DNA of 64,000 nucleotides from Cavia porcellus (taxonomy: Eukaryota; Chordata; Mammalia; Rodentia; Caviidae), in assembly GCF_034190915.1 (NCBI RefSeq), contig NW_026947507.1, positions 16,812,501 to 16,876,500 of the forward strand, written 5' to 3'. Every line of letters starts with the position of its first letter. The stretch's first letter is position 1. A program made the translations under genes and the position numbers. The notes below the pieces were generated by a model. It had not been told where the DNA came from and made no database searches. It saw nothing but the letters and a program-made list of their open reading frames with translations. Of the stretch, positions 23,700 to 35,549 are shown one piece after another.

Positions 23700-25080
23700 C
23701 ACAATTTAAACTTCATTTAGATATGAAATATATGCCGCCTAAAGAAAACATACACTCACCAATGAGCAATATGATGGAGATTTCCAGGCAGAATGAAGAA
23801 GGAACGAACTATTTTACAGTATCAGAGGGAAGCTATGCAGGTGGTATAAGACATTCGCTTTGGAAGTAAGGCTGTGATATAAATTCAAACAAAAAGAGTT
23901 AACATCTGCATGGCTTGAAATTTCTTCCATATTAAGGAACAGGAATGGTCCAGATGTGTTCAAGAGGAAAGCAGAGTTTGGGGATTGACAACTGTCAATT
24001 ATTACACATCATAAATGCAATATTTTTTTTCTATTACACAATTCTGTTAAGTAAAAAAAAAAGCTAGAATAAAATAATGTGATAAACAGAAGTCATTACA
24101 CAAAAATCAACCATTGTTTGATACTTTGAATTTTCCTTAAAATTATTATATGTACATGCAGCAGGACCACAGGAGTTGTAGTTGTACATTTGTCAAGCAA
24201 GGGAAGTTTAATGGAGTGCTGTAAGGCCTAGAGAAAAGTAAAATCCTCTAAGAAGTTTTCTTCCATTTTATCAGGAGTGAGGAAACTTCACAACAGAGGA
24301 AAATATGTGTGTGTAGAATGTATGTCTCTGATAAGACATACATTAACAGAATGTCTTATGAAGAGTACACCTTAGACAGGAGAATAAGTTTAAAAATTGG
24401 AAATACTAGAATTCATCAGCAAGAGACATACATGTATGCTAATGCTTATTTTGAGAATGAATTTTTTATGCCTGTATGTCATCCTGCTCCTCTATGGAGC
24501 AAACACTGTATGAAGTGTAAGCATGATGAATCTGCTTCCAAAATACCACTCAGTGAAATGAAATACTGAACTAAAGTCAAATATTTATCATAAAGTTTGA
24601 CTCTTTCTAAAATAATCCATATTTTAATTCTCTACACGAATTTCCACAATTTTTATATTTAGTCACGTTCCTTTAAATGTTTCCAATGATGTCACTCAGA
24701 CATTGGTAACAATGAACAAATTTTTAATGAAGATGTTCATTTGTAGAAATCTGGTGTTATAGAAGATGTTCATTCATGCTTCAGGACATGGAATTTCCTA
24801 CTACCATTTAGGAATGGGCTGGACTTAATAGAGTAATATTAGACTTATCACATAACTTGATTGGTTAATTTTTTATGAATGCTTAGGAAATTAAAAAATA
24901 TTTTTGTGAATGTATTATTATTAATATAATTAATAATTTATAGTATCCTTTTAAAAAATTCTATGAATGAGATGTATGAAATTATGGGTACCTAAAATTA
25001 TTTGACCTGAATGCCAGTTAGGGTTTTATATCCATATAACTGCATTAACTTATACTAGTTTCATAATGTTACAAAAATTC
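23700..25080. other. Intronic A+T-rich sequence
   Basis: Unassigned. The 86-aa frame at 24309 has no splice context. Confidence 0.35.
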
Positions 25081-25092
25081 TTCACTATATAC

Positions 25093-25098
<6 letters not shown>

Positions 25099-25125
<27 letters not shown>
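25099..25125. repeat. (TA)n microsatellite
   Basis: Simple TA repeat. Confidence 0.93.
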
Positions 25126-25129
25126 ACCT

Positions 25130-28100
25130 AAAACCTAAAATCAAAGCAAACGGAAATACTGCAAAAGACATGCCATGGGTTTCTAAGGTCACAGATCATA
25201 AAGTATTAATAAATTTGTAGTAATATGAACCACAGGAGTCATTTCCTCATTACCAGGATGCTCTCTAATACTAGATACAGATAGAGAACCAGAACTGTTT
25301 CTCTGCATGACTTAAGAGAGAGATAGCCAGTCAATGACCTGATAAGCAAGTTTACTTTATTAGCACTGTCATATCATATTCTCTAAGACTGATGCAATGT
25401 ATGTCAGAGGCTATGCTCCTACAGTCAATGGTGAAGACTAAGCGTCTAGTTTTACAGTTCTCATCCTCTGTGCCCCACTTTTCTACTTCTATTTGCTTAA
25501 CTGTTCTGAAACTACCTATTGTAGATTTCAATTGTCAATACACATCCTGTTTCCCTCTCTTCTCAGCTATTCCCTGAGATCCTTTCAATGACTGTACTTG
25601 ATATGAAACTCACACAGTTTAGGGTCTACCTGGCACTGATTAAAACATTTATTCTCAAGAATTAGTCTCATCAACAAACTTTAGCACTTAGATGATGGTG
25701 TTCTCAGTCTTTTATTCCGTGGGAGGATATTCTGAGCGCCACTGTCACTCTGAGTCCTCTTTTTCTCCGTGGAGCTACTGATATTTAAATATCTGTGTGA
25801 AAGACATTTGATCCATCAAGTGGACGTCTTCTTTTACATACAGAACTCAATAACTTTCCATGATAATCTCTTGGCTAATCTCAGTAGCATTGGGCCCTCT
25901 ATCAGGGTACATACAAGTAATGCAAACCACTAATCTTTGTATTTGTTTTGAGGTATATATTCTATGCCAAATCACCATGGCAAGATGAAGTAAACAGAGG
26001 AATTGGTTTTCAACTTTCTTTAAGTCATCTATAGCCCCCAAATTCACAAATGATATGGAGTTAGACTGTCATTCTCATTACTAAATATATAGCAAGCATT
26101 CTAGTTGTGTTTCTAAAACCATGTCACCTTGTATCATATATAATCTGAACTGGAAAAATAATTCCATTCTCTTTTCATGGCTGGTGATTTGAATATGATC
26201 CAAGGTAAGCCAAGTTTACAATATGTTTTTGATAATTATAGAAAGTACTATTTACAATTTATTGATATGAACAAAGGATAATGATAAAACAGCTAATAAT
26301 TTATGTGGCTTTTAGCTTCATGATATCCAGCATTTGAAGCATATTATATGATTTATGTTTCTTAACTTTTATAATAACTATATGAAGTAAATTTAGTACT
26401 CGTTCAGGTAATCAATATGAGTGAACTGAAAAACATACAGTTTATCAAGTTCTTAAATTTACCCATCTAATCAAAATTGGGTGGAGTTGTAAACCTAGGG
26501 AGTCTTTGGCAAGGACCATGCCAATGGTCAGTGTACTGACACTTTTTTTGATGCGTCACTTGTTTTTCAATCATAAAGATAGTAATCTTAGCCAAGAGAC
26601 AAGTTAACAAAGCTAGAGATAAATGAAGCTGAGTCCAAATTAAATAGTGCCTAAAGTCCATTTCAGTTCTGAAATTTTCAATTACAAATGCCAGTAGACT
26701 ATCTTTATTGTCTATCTCAGTTTCACTTAGATATTTCTATTACATGAAACCACTATCATCCTACTCAATACATCAATCTGTACGAGAAAGATAAAGTTAC
26801 AAAGAATAGACTTTAATGTGTGGATATCTTTGAATAGAAAAGGGAAAATAGGGACCCCTGAGTACCTGTTCATTTTTAAATGGAAATCTGATAGTCATCA
26901 GTACACATTTAATACTTTTCATTTAATTAATATAATGACATTTCCTTTAACTCAGCGGTCATTTTTGGCAATGTCTCTAACATACATCCAAGTTTTCTTT
27001 TTGCTTTTATAGGTGATTGAGGGGTAGAACAAAGCAAAATGGATTCATTCCTCTTTTGCAAGCAATGAAGAATTATCAGCCATTTTTTTCCATTCGGGAA
27101 AGACATCTAAAGATGAAGCCACACTTGAGAAGTACAAAATTATAAAAAAAGCAAAAGAAAGTTCATTGAATTCTCCTACCTCAGTGTTTTGGTTACTTCA
27201 GCTAATTAAGCACTCTAATCTCCATGGTACTTTCAGATAAATTTTATGTTTCCACTCAAAGCATGCTGTTATCCAGTGTGATCCAGATTTATTTTTAAAA
27301 AAAGTGTTTCTCTTGGGAATTCTCTTTTTTTTTTTTACTCACTTGTATCACCTGCTTTAAAATAGTCACTTATTCTCTGAGCCCAAGAACGTTGGCCTCA
27401 TTTGCAAGTTGTCATGGTAGTGAGGAATGAAATTATAAATCTTGAGGATAGATAAAGGTTGGAAGGGTTGGTGACCATAATGTTCCATCAAACTGTCTGA
27501 AAGATAAGTTTTCAGTTGAGTATATTTGTTACTGGGAAACAAGCCAATCCCAATTTTGGTAGCTGAAACCCACACTGATTAGATCTCCTAATTTTATGTG
27601 TTCCAATAAGAGGTATTTCTATTCCACTTCAAGATGCTGGCTAGCTTGTCACCTGGAATCATGGCCCAGTCCTCCTTCACATGCTCCTTGTGGAGATTCA
27701 CCTTTCAAAATCTGTCCGAGTATTTTTTCTCTCCAGCAGCAAACCCTTGTTTTATTATACACATAGTACATCTCACATGTGAATGTTTCCCAATGTACAA
27801 TGCTGATTAAGTGTCCGCTTGAATCTGCTTACTGGTGTTTCTCACCAAGCCATATTACATGAGAAAGCCCAAAGTCTGTATGTTAGGAACTACACAAAGG
27901 TATGTTGCTTTGTTGACGTAGTTCACCTGAGTTACCTTTGTAGCTGTCTATTGTAAAAATGGCACACCAGATGTTAATTTCCCAATAGCTTTCCACAGTT
28001 TCTGTCTAAATCCAGTCACCTTGTAAGACATTGGTGATATTATAAAAATTTTTCTTTAGGCATCAGAGTCACGGAACAGATTCATTTTCATGAATTAAAG

Positions 28101-28165
28101 GTATAGAGGTAACAAAATGGAGATAAGCACTCACTGTAGCAGACTAGCTTTTAACTATCTGCTTA
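25130..28165. other. Intronic sequence, mostly unassigned
   Basis: The stretch 26300-26450 ('catattatatgatttatgtttcttaacttttataataactatatgaag') may be a diverged MIR. The remaining sequence has no recognised element, and the short open frames look like chance. Confidence 0.35.
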
Positions 28166-28179
28166 AGTACATTTAATTC

Positions 28180-28270
28180 AGGCTGGGGATTTAGCTCAGT
28201 GGCCTAAGCACCTGCCAGGCAAGTGTGAGTTTGTGAGTTCAATCCCTGGTACCCCTCCACCCCAAAAAAT
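28180..28270 (+). mobile_element. ID SINE with perfect 13-bp TSD
   Basis: A full tRNA-derived ID element: A box 'ttagctcagtggcctaagc' and B box 'gagttcaatcc', ending 'tggtacccc' plus a short A-rich tail. It is flanked by identical 13-bp target-site duplications (gtacatttaattc at 28167-28179 and 28271-28283), so the boundaries are exact and the insertion is fairly recent. Confidence 0.95.
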
Positions 28271-28419
28271 GTACATTTAATTCCTTGTAAGTATGTGTCT
28301 CCTAACAAAACAAGTGAGAGTGCTTTTTAAGTGGGACTGAACATATTAATTTGGATTTGGTATTATATTAATTAGAATGCTCTATGAGTCTTGCTGCTTA
28401 AACACTTATTTCTAAGCAA

Positions 28420-28575
28420 GGTCTCTACCAAGCCCTGTAAGATGATTTTCTGTGAGCTAAATCAAAAAATTTTATCATCAACCTTGTGACATAGATACCT
28501 ATTTTATCCTGTTTTTTTTTTCACATTTAAGGAACTAGAGACTTAGCAAGTTTAATAACTCATTAATGTTGTATG
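28420..28575 (+). mobile_element. MIR-like fragment
   Basis: 'tcatcaaccttgtgacatagatacctattttatcc..cacatttaaggaactagagacttagcaagtttaataac' follows the 3' half of MIR. Confidence 0.55.
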
Positions 28576-29077
28576 ATTGTAACATGGAATTGCTAATATT
28601 TGAAGGAAAAGTAGAAAAGTATTTTCTAAAATTAAATTACATAAAGAGTAATTTAACAAATATTTCTAAGATCTTCCTATTACTGAATGGTTATGTCTTC
28701 ACAACTCCTCAAAAATGTCATCAAAGCATGGTCTGAGGTAATGTGGCTTTGACATCCACAACCACACAGGATGCCATTATGGATGACACGGCCCAGCTGG
28801 GTGCACAGGTCTCAGCTGGGTGTTCAGCTGTATCTTTCCTTCACATGGCTCCATCAAAGTCTGAGGAAATCTGTGTACTTACCTAAGAATGCTGACCTTT
28901 TAGAGAGGTCATTATTGCTCTTCCTAGTGCTCCAATGGCATATTTCCATTTGTCTTTTGAGTTGGTTTTTGACGTAATTATGACTCATGCCAAGTCTCTT
29001 GTTTTCTTTGGAAAAGCTAAGACTTTTTCAGCTTTTATTTTTCACAAGTACCGGTTTGCAATTGCTTAATAACATTT

Positions 29078-29265
29078 ATTGTGGGGAGTTGGTACATGCA
29101 CCTAATTGATTTAAATTCTTTTCATCCTCTTTTCCTCCCTTCCTTCCTCATCCCTCCATTTCTTGATCTTACTCACATTTTAAAAAAATCTCCCTACTTC
29201 CTAATATCTGTCTTCATTTCACACTTTATTTTCATTTTGGGTTATTAGTTTGGTCATACTCAGAG
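29078..29265 (-). mobile_element. L1 3' UTR, inverted
   Basis: 'tttattgtggggagttggtacatg' followed by pyrimidine-rich 'cctcttttcctcccttccttcctcatccctcc' is the inverted 3' end of the same L1 lineage that appears in sense at 37.2 kb. Confidence 0.6.
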
Positions 29266-29836
29266 TAGGTAGGTCAAAACCAGTCCTGGTGTGTATTTTT
29301 GTTAAGCACCTGTAAACAAGCAATGAAGCAGATCAGAATCAGGTGGACAGGATATTGTCAGAAACACTGAGATGAGGGTATGAGAAGAATCACAAAACAG
29401 GAAGTGAAGTCAAAATGACAAAATCTGAACCGTTGCCAGTCTACATCGAGACCTGCAAAAACATCGTAGTCACAAATGTCTTCTGAAGTCAAGGTCAGAA
29501 AATATAATAGGTAGGCAGAAGTAATAAAATATGTCAGTACAAGACTAGAGTCGATCACTAGTACCAATGAGTGTTATTTGATAACATGACAGGTTCAAAT
29601 GTATTTTACTTTAGCTCTGTTAATTATCCTTATTACTCAAAGTTCAAAACTTTTCTAGAAAAATTACTAAAGGTAAAATAGTCCTTTAATACTATCACTG
29701 ATGCCATGTAAGTGTTTAGTATCTCTCCAAAATGTTTAGCATATACTTTCCTAGTGGAAAAAATATATGACTCATTTGACTTCAATGACAAATAAGATAC
29801 TTGTCTACAGTGACCACTCATGAAAATCAGCATATA

Positions 29837-29973
29837 TGTGTGTGTGTGTGTGTGTATGCTGCATAAAGATATATATATACTTGTGGATTTTTTTGGTACT
29901 GTGACTAGAATTCAAGACCTTTCACTTGTCAGGCAGGCACTTAGGCCACTGAGCTGCACCACAGACATACATA

Positions 29974-30010
<37 letters not shown>
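29837..30010. repeat. (GT)n and (TA)n microsatellites flanking an ID
   Basis: GT repeats at 29837-29855 and TA repeats at 29977-30010 lie on either side of the inverted ID element. Confidence 0.92.
29885..29966 (-). mobile_element. ID SINE, inverted
   Basis: 'tttttttggtactgtgactagaattcaagacctttcacttgtcaggcaggcacttaggccactgagctgc' is an inverted ID element. The B box (ttgaattc reading on the minus strand) and A box (gctcagtggcctaag) are both recognisable. Confidence 0.85.
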
Positions 30011-30012
<2 letters not shown>

Positions 30013-30887
30013 TTTTTTTGCACATACAGGAAGGACAGAGTGAATTTAGTTTCTAGTTAGCACAAACTAGCTACAGTAAATTCTTCAATATTTTATCTCA
30101 TGAATGGTCACATGAATGTATTTATTTTTTGGATATAATTTTAACATAAGGCCATTTATATAAATGTTTATTATCTTAAAAAGGCTCTTTATTCAGGATA
30201 GATGTATCCATAAGTATTGCCAAACAAATGTGACTCATCCTTATCCATAATCAAATATTGTTTGTTTTAGGGGACTTGTTCTAAACACAAGTATCTCTCT
30301 ATGTAGTTAGATTAATCAGGATGTTATTTTGTATTGCCTAAAGCAGTGTGTTTAGTAATTGGATAATTTGTCTTCCCCATCACAATAATAGTGGATGGAA
30401 TCAGTAACTTGCCATGAAGAAGTTTGTTTCTGCCTGAGCTCAGGGAAAATTTGACTACTTCTATCAGATTAACATCCATTTTAAAAGAAATTATTCCTGT
30501 AATCATCAACAGAACCCAAAGCCTGTTAGGCCTTCCTGGGGGGATGTTATGAAAAGGAAGGGGAGTGTGTGTGGGAAGACTAGGGAGATATCGCAGGGAG
30601 AAAACATCTGAGAAGTCTTGCCTTTTCTCTATGCTCAGGAGGGTGTGGTGACAATTGTGCTTATAAATCAGGATACAGAGCGAAATCATTACAACGGTAT
30701 TAGCATATGACTTAATGCTACAAAAATAATTTTCTGAAATTAAGATTACAGATTAATGTACATACAAAGCTATCATGCGCTGAATGGAACATACTAGGAC
30801 ATCTGCCATTGACTTGGTAAAAATTACTATTTGCAAGTCAAGAATCTCTGTGTCCAAAGTTAACAGTTCATTCAGTGTGGCAATCTG

Positions 30888-30984
30888 GGTTGGGGATTTA
30901 GCTCATTGATGTAAACATCTGCCTGGCAAGTGTGAGGTCGTGAGTTTGATCCCCAGTACCAGAAAAAAAAAAAAAAATGGCACA
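30888..30984 (+). mobile_element. ID SINE with perfect 15-bp TSD
   Basis: The element runs from 'ggttggggatttagctcattg' through 'gtgagtttgatccccagtacc' to a poly-A tail of about 15. Identical 15-bp duplications (cagtgtggcaatctg at 30873-30887 and 30985-30999) bound it exactly. The long pure tail and perfect TSD suggest a young copy. Confidence 0.95.
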
Positions 30985-30999
30985 CAGTGTGGCAATCTG

Positions 31000-32148
31000 C
31001 CCTCGTGGTGAGTGGGGATAATAATCTTGCTGCTTTATTATTTTCCATCTACATTTGCAAATGAGTGATCACTCCCTCTATTAATACATAGACATATAGA
31101 TATATAAATAGGTATGAATATATATATATATATCTGGCAGATATAGTACAATTTAATTTCATTTCACTAATATCAAGATTATCTTTCATAGTCCTCTTCA
31201 CACATTGTACATTCAAGGAGAGAATTCAGATTTCTCATATTCAGATGTTTCAGCAGCACAGATTATGTGCTCCTGCTTTTTAAAATTCTAATGCTTTTCT
31301 TAACAGGTACAGGCATCTTTTTTTCCTATCTCAATATTCCCACAGTTTTGCTAATACTTCAGTGAAAAAAAAATACTTTTTTTTCCATGCACTGCATTCC
31401 AGTTTCACAAACTGTTATTCACACTGCAGAAATAAAGAAATGATAACATACAAAAATATATAAATTATCTATATTCATATGAGGTAGGGTTTTCTATGTC
31501 CTTCCAATTAAAGTAGTCCCCATCAATTTATAATTTGTAATGATCAATAAAGTATTTTTCTATCACTAATAATTTACTGTCTTCTGCATTGATAACTATT
31601 ACTAATTGGAAATGCAATGGATACTTTTATGTTGTCATCTCTATTAGAATTTTCTATTATATAGGACGCTGAAAATGTGATCTTGTCTCAGAATGATACA
31701 TACTCATTTAAAAGGAAAGAACTGATCATTTTAGGCATTTTTTCAGACTTTCCAATTTCATATTCATGACTATTTAACTTATTTGAATATAAAATGTTAA
31801 CATGATTAAAAGGCTTAATACGGTTCCATGAACAGCTTCTGCAATGTCTCCCCCATGTCTGCACCATAACTGCTCTGAAGAGTGTTTTCAGATGCTATTA
31901 TAGCAAATACCATTTGCTGTGGATTTCTATGAAATGAATTCTTTCCTACTAATACAAAGAAAAAATACTACTGGAATTTTGATTAATAGATGATTCTATT
32001 CTTTTCTATGCAAAACTATCTTTTTAGACTTTCCAGAATTAATGAACTTATTTCTTATTTTACCACTGTGATTCTCAAGAACAAAGTAGTATCTGTAGTC
32101 TTTTCATACAGAGAGCAATGTATTAATTAGCATGTTGCCATGTATGGC
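31000..32148. other. Intronic sequence
   Basis: A+T-rich with a short TA run near 31117-31134. The stretch 31180-31290 is repeat-free and more mixed in composition. No exon was recognised. Confidence 0.4.
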
Positions 32149-32666
32149 TGTTGGGAGCCGTGGCACTGTCAAGTCATCAGACGCGGTGATTGCGAGGCCT
32201 GTGGGAAAGTACAAAAGCCTGGGCTAGATTACCCCTCTCATCGAGCCCGCCTGTGTGGCACCTGTTTCTTATCACCCCACTAAGTTCCCGCCTCACAGGG
32301 TAGTCTGCCTAGCTATTAATCCTATATATAGCCAGTGCCTCCACCCCCGAGAGAGAGAGAGACTGAAGCACAAAAGGAGCCGCGGGGAGCGGACCGGTAG
32401 AGGCTTTGGGGGAGACTGAAGCACAAAAGGAGCTGCGGGGAGCGGACCGGTAGAGGCTTCGGGGCAGACTGAAGCACGGAGGGAGCCGCGGAGAGCGGAC
32501 CGGTAGAGGCTTCGGGGCAGACTGAAGCACGGAGGGAGCCGCGGAGAGCGGACCGGTAGAGGCTTCGGGGCAGACTGTATAAGGAGAGAATAAAGAAAAG
32601 CCTGACCACCGCCAGACCTTGTCGTGTGTCTTTCCTGCCGGCCGGGAGCGGACATCGACAGTAACA
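32149..32666 (+). mobile_element. Solo LTR of a class II (ERVK/IAP-like) endogenous retrovirus
   Basis: It opens with TGTTGGGAGCCG, the start typical of IAP-like LTRs, and ends GTAACA. A TATA box (tatatata, 32323-32330), a poly(A) signal AATAAA (32588-32593) and a downstream GT-rich stretch (about 32618-32632) define U3, R and U5. No primer-binding site follows 32666 and no polypurine tract precedes 32149, so it is a solo LTR. It is far richer in G+C and CpG than its surroundings, which suggests a recent insertion. No clean 6-bp target duplication was found. The 139-148 aa minus-strand frames here are artefacts of the internal repeat. Confidence 0.85.
32361..32577 (+). repeat. Four 53-bp tandem repeats inside the LTR
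   Basis: The units start at 32361, 32414, 32467 and 32520, each 53 bp, beginning 'gactgaagcac' and containing 'gagcggaccggtagaggctt'. A 5-bp partial unit ends the array. Units 3 and 4 are nearly identical; units 1 and 2 share 'acaaaaggag' where 3 and 4 have 'acggagggag'. The array lies between the TATA box and the poly(A) signal. Confidence 0.95.
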
Positions 32667-32679
32667 CATATTTTTCTTT

Positions 32680-33005
32680 TTGTAACTTGTGACTAAACCT
32701 ACTCTTGAACAAATCTTAACCAAAAAAAAAAAAATTTCTATCTTGATTAAATGGGAAAACTCTGTCAATTCTAATTACTGTCCAGCTTCCACAATAGGGT
32801 TGCAGAATTTTAAGCCACAGTCCAATAATTTTTAGGTATTATATTTAGATTTTTTTAATTTTTTGCATGTGATTTTCACTGCCAGACCTTAAATGATCAT
32901 TATAACTTTTCCTTTCTTCGGTGACATATGAAATGCAAACACTCTGTGCAACAGAACTCACAGGACTAAGAGCTGTTGAGTACACTGCCTAAGATCATGC
33001 ATCTT
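32680..33005. other. Intronic sequence after the LTR
   Basis: Unassigned, with an A-run at 32721-32733. Confidence 0.4.
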
Positions 33006-33009
33006 ACAG

Positions 33010-33190
33010 GAAACAGCTAATGATGGCCCATTATACAGCAAGCATTCTGTTAGATACTTTACAGGTATTATCTTCCATTTTTATAATGTTTCCAGTTGGC
33101 CTTAATCCCATTTCATAGTTTCAGAATCTAATAAATAGTTTTTTTAACTACCTAAGTCTGTACAGTCAATGAGAGTTCGAGATGAACTCT
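33010..33190 (+). mobile_element. MIR-like fragment
   Basis: 'catcttacagg', 'agcaagcattctgttagatactttacaggtattatcttcc' and 'ttaatcccatttcatagtttcagaatc' follow MIR from its centre to its 3' part, ending near 'gagttcgagatgaac'. Confidence 0.55.
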
Positions 33191-33739
33191 GAACTCTTTT
33201 TAGTTGGCCATAATTCAAGAAGTCTTTCACATTCTAATATGGCAGTCCATAAACTAGCTAAATCCAGGAAAACACAAATAAAAATCAAAGCTGCAAGCAA
33301 CAACTATAACAAAAACAACATCAAAAGGGAAATATGAAACAACTGTTATGGTGATACACATTGGAGAGGTACAGAGCACATCCTGGAAAAGTTTTAAAAC
33401 AGCTGCTTGGAAAATATGATGGTTATTAAGTGATTAGAAAAGATAGGGGGACAGTTCGAGCACAGAGTATATTATGATCTAAAAACGAAAATAGAAAATA
33501 TTGGCTCTAAGAGTGAAACATGTTTCTAAAAGCATGGTCTCAGTAAGCCATTAAATATCAATTTATCTTTAAAGCTTATAAAAGCAAACACAAATTATTC
33601 CTTGGTATAAATATATTGGTATGTACATTAAATTAAATGAAAACTTTTCTTTCTGGTAACACAACAGTTTCCCTTCAGAAATATAACTCTTTATTGAAAT
33701 ATACGCTTTACCATCTGCTAATTTTCCACCTATATTTTG

Positions 33740-34340
33740 TGGTGGATTGATAACAGAGGGTCCCCTTGTAACACCAGCTGAACTGAGTCAGTGTGGTGCT
33801 AAGCGAGGATGAAAATGCCCCAACTGAGGATTGTTGTCAGCATAAAAAGGAGACCTGGAGAGACAAAGTGTGGTTTTTGTTCGGAGCTCCTGGTTCTTTT
33901 GGAGTTGTTGGTTCTCCTTGAGAAGGTTGTCATGCTGGCTTTCCTGATAAGAACTCTGCTGTTATCAACAAAAGGAGTTCAGGACCTTGTTGCAGAGAAT
34001 AACTGTGGTTCACTTTGGGGAAGCTCTGGTCCTTACTTTGAGCATCACTTCTTGACTTTCATGCAGAATCCTCAACCACCTAGCACAGAACCTTCATCTT
34101 GCTGGCACAGATTTTCTGGCTTCCACCGCTGACCTTTGGGCCTTCCCAGTGCATACCCAAGAATCATATTTGCGGGAGTCATTGCTGTGGGTTCTAGGTG
34201 ATCCAGGCCCTCAGCTGGATTCCTTGGGCCTTAGTGCATGGACAGATTTCCTGCATTTCTTGTATTTAACTCTTTGGGTGACTATTATAAAATAATTCTC
34301 TAAATTAAGTGACCAGTATGTAACTGTTTTCCTTGCAAAC
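33740..34340 (+). mobile_element. Probable LTR-type repeat, family not assigned
   Basis: A GC-richer block starts with 'tgtggtggattgataacagagg', similar to MLT-type LTR starts, and holds a 107-aa frame (33809-34132) without splice context. The tail includes 'gggtgactattataaaataattctc'. The LTR call rests on start wording and composition only; an unrecognised retrocopy is possible. Confidence 0.35.
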
Positions 34341-34344
34341 CTGG

Positions 34345-35430
34345 ACAACACACTCCTACATCTATGCATTCTTAGTCCATGTTACACAGGTCACATGATG
34401 TGAAAAAGAAAACAGTGCTAAGTAACTCAAATTATTATAATTTAACGCATTCACAAAGATATTCACAGCTAATTTTTCACTTCATTCTCCAAAGTATTCT
34501 GAAAGGTAAGCATTATATTCCTTATTGCATAGCCTGACACAAAGTGACAACCAAATCAGAAAATACTTACACTGAAATGCTAACTGATGTCCATCTGACT
34601 TGTTTTACTGCCCCCCAGCCCAGGTTGAATGTAAGAGACAGCTTAAAGAAGCAGCAGGAAATCAGCAACCTACTAGAATATCATAAAGAATAAGCAAAGA
34701 GAAAAGGGGATTATTAGAAGTGTCAAGAAATAAGATGCAAATAAGTCTAAGGAAGTAGCTATAGTAAATGCAGTTGGAGAATTTGTCAGTGAAAGACGGG
34801 GTTGTCTTTAAGAAAGAAAGAGAATTCATGGAAAATGCTTAATTATATTCCTTTAATGTCAATAAATACTTTAGTATATTCTATAGGCAGAGGCAAAGAA
34901 TCCAGTAATGACAGATCAAAGATGTGAACAAAAAGGGTAGTGGTAAATTCCCTCCTATTTGTTACAATACATGGCATTGCTCTAAAAACATATTTTAAGG
35001 GGCAATTACAATATTAAATACTGCTTGTTATAGAATTATTGTTGAACGGATTACATTTTTCGAAATTAGAAATACTGCATTTCTGAAATTATTATCAGTA
35101 TTGGTTATAATTTAAGGACAGTATGATAAATGTGAGAGTACTATCTTTCATTTTTGGAACCATGAAGGTCTACTGAAAACACAATTCTATGCCAAAAATA
35201 TTATGAACACACAACTAGAGGACATGGGAACATTACATTTGACGATCTCAGATAAAACAGTTATAGTGTAATTTCATAAAATGTGAGATTGGATTGGGCA
35301 ATCTTGCAACACAGAGAAAGGAGGATGGGTTTTATTTTCAAAGTCCACTTTAGGAGTAGAAAGGTGAAGGGCAGTTCTCATGTGCTGGGCTAGAGGGTCA
35401 GTTTTCATTACTACATATTTGCAATACATA
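34345..35430. other. Intronic sequence
   Basis: The stretch 34430-34600 could be a diverged MIR ('attcacagctaatttttcacttcattc..aaggtaagcattat'). Otherwise unassigned. Confidence 0.35.
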
Positions 35431-35436
35431 ACAATT

Positions 35437-35548
35437 ACATTCATTGTGGGGAGTTGGTATAACACATCTTATTTCATCTTTTTTAATCTCCTTCACACTT
35501 TCCTATTTCTTGTTCTCATTTCCATTTGCAAAAAAGCTCCCTTTTGCT
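35437..35548 (-). mobile_element. L1 3' UTR, inverted
   Basis: 'atttgcaatacataacaattacattcattgtggggagttggtataac' then pyrimidine-rich text, the same inverted L1 3' end as at 29.1 kb. The sense counterpart is seen at 37.2 kb. Confidence 0.65.
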
Positions 35549-35549
35549 A

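Noticed and set aside
32293..32768. Three overlapping minus-strand frames with repeated Pro-Arg-Ser segments
   Set aside because: They are the antisense of the 53-bp tandem repeat in the solo LTR. Since 53 is not a multiple of 3, the same peptide cycles through all frames.
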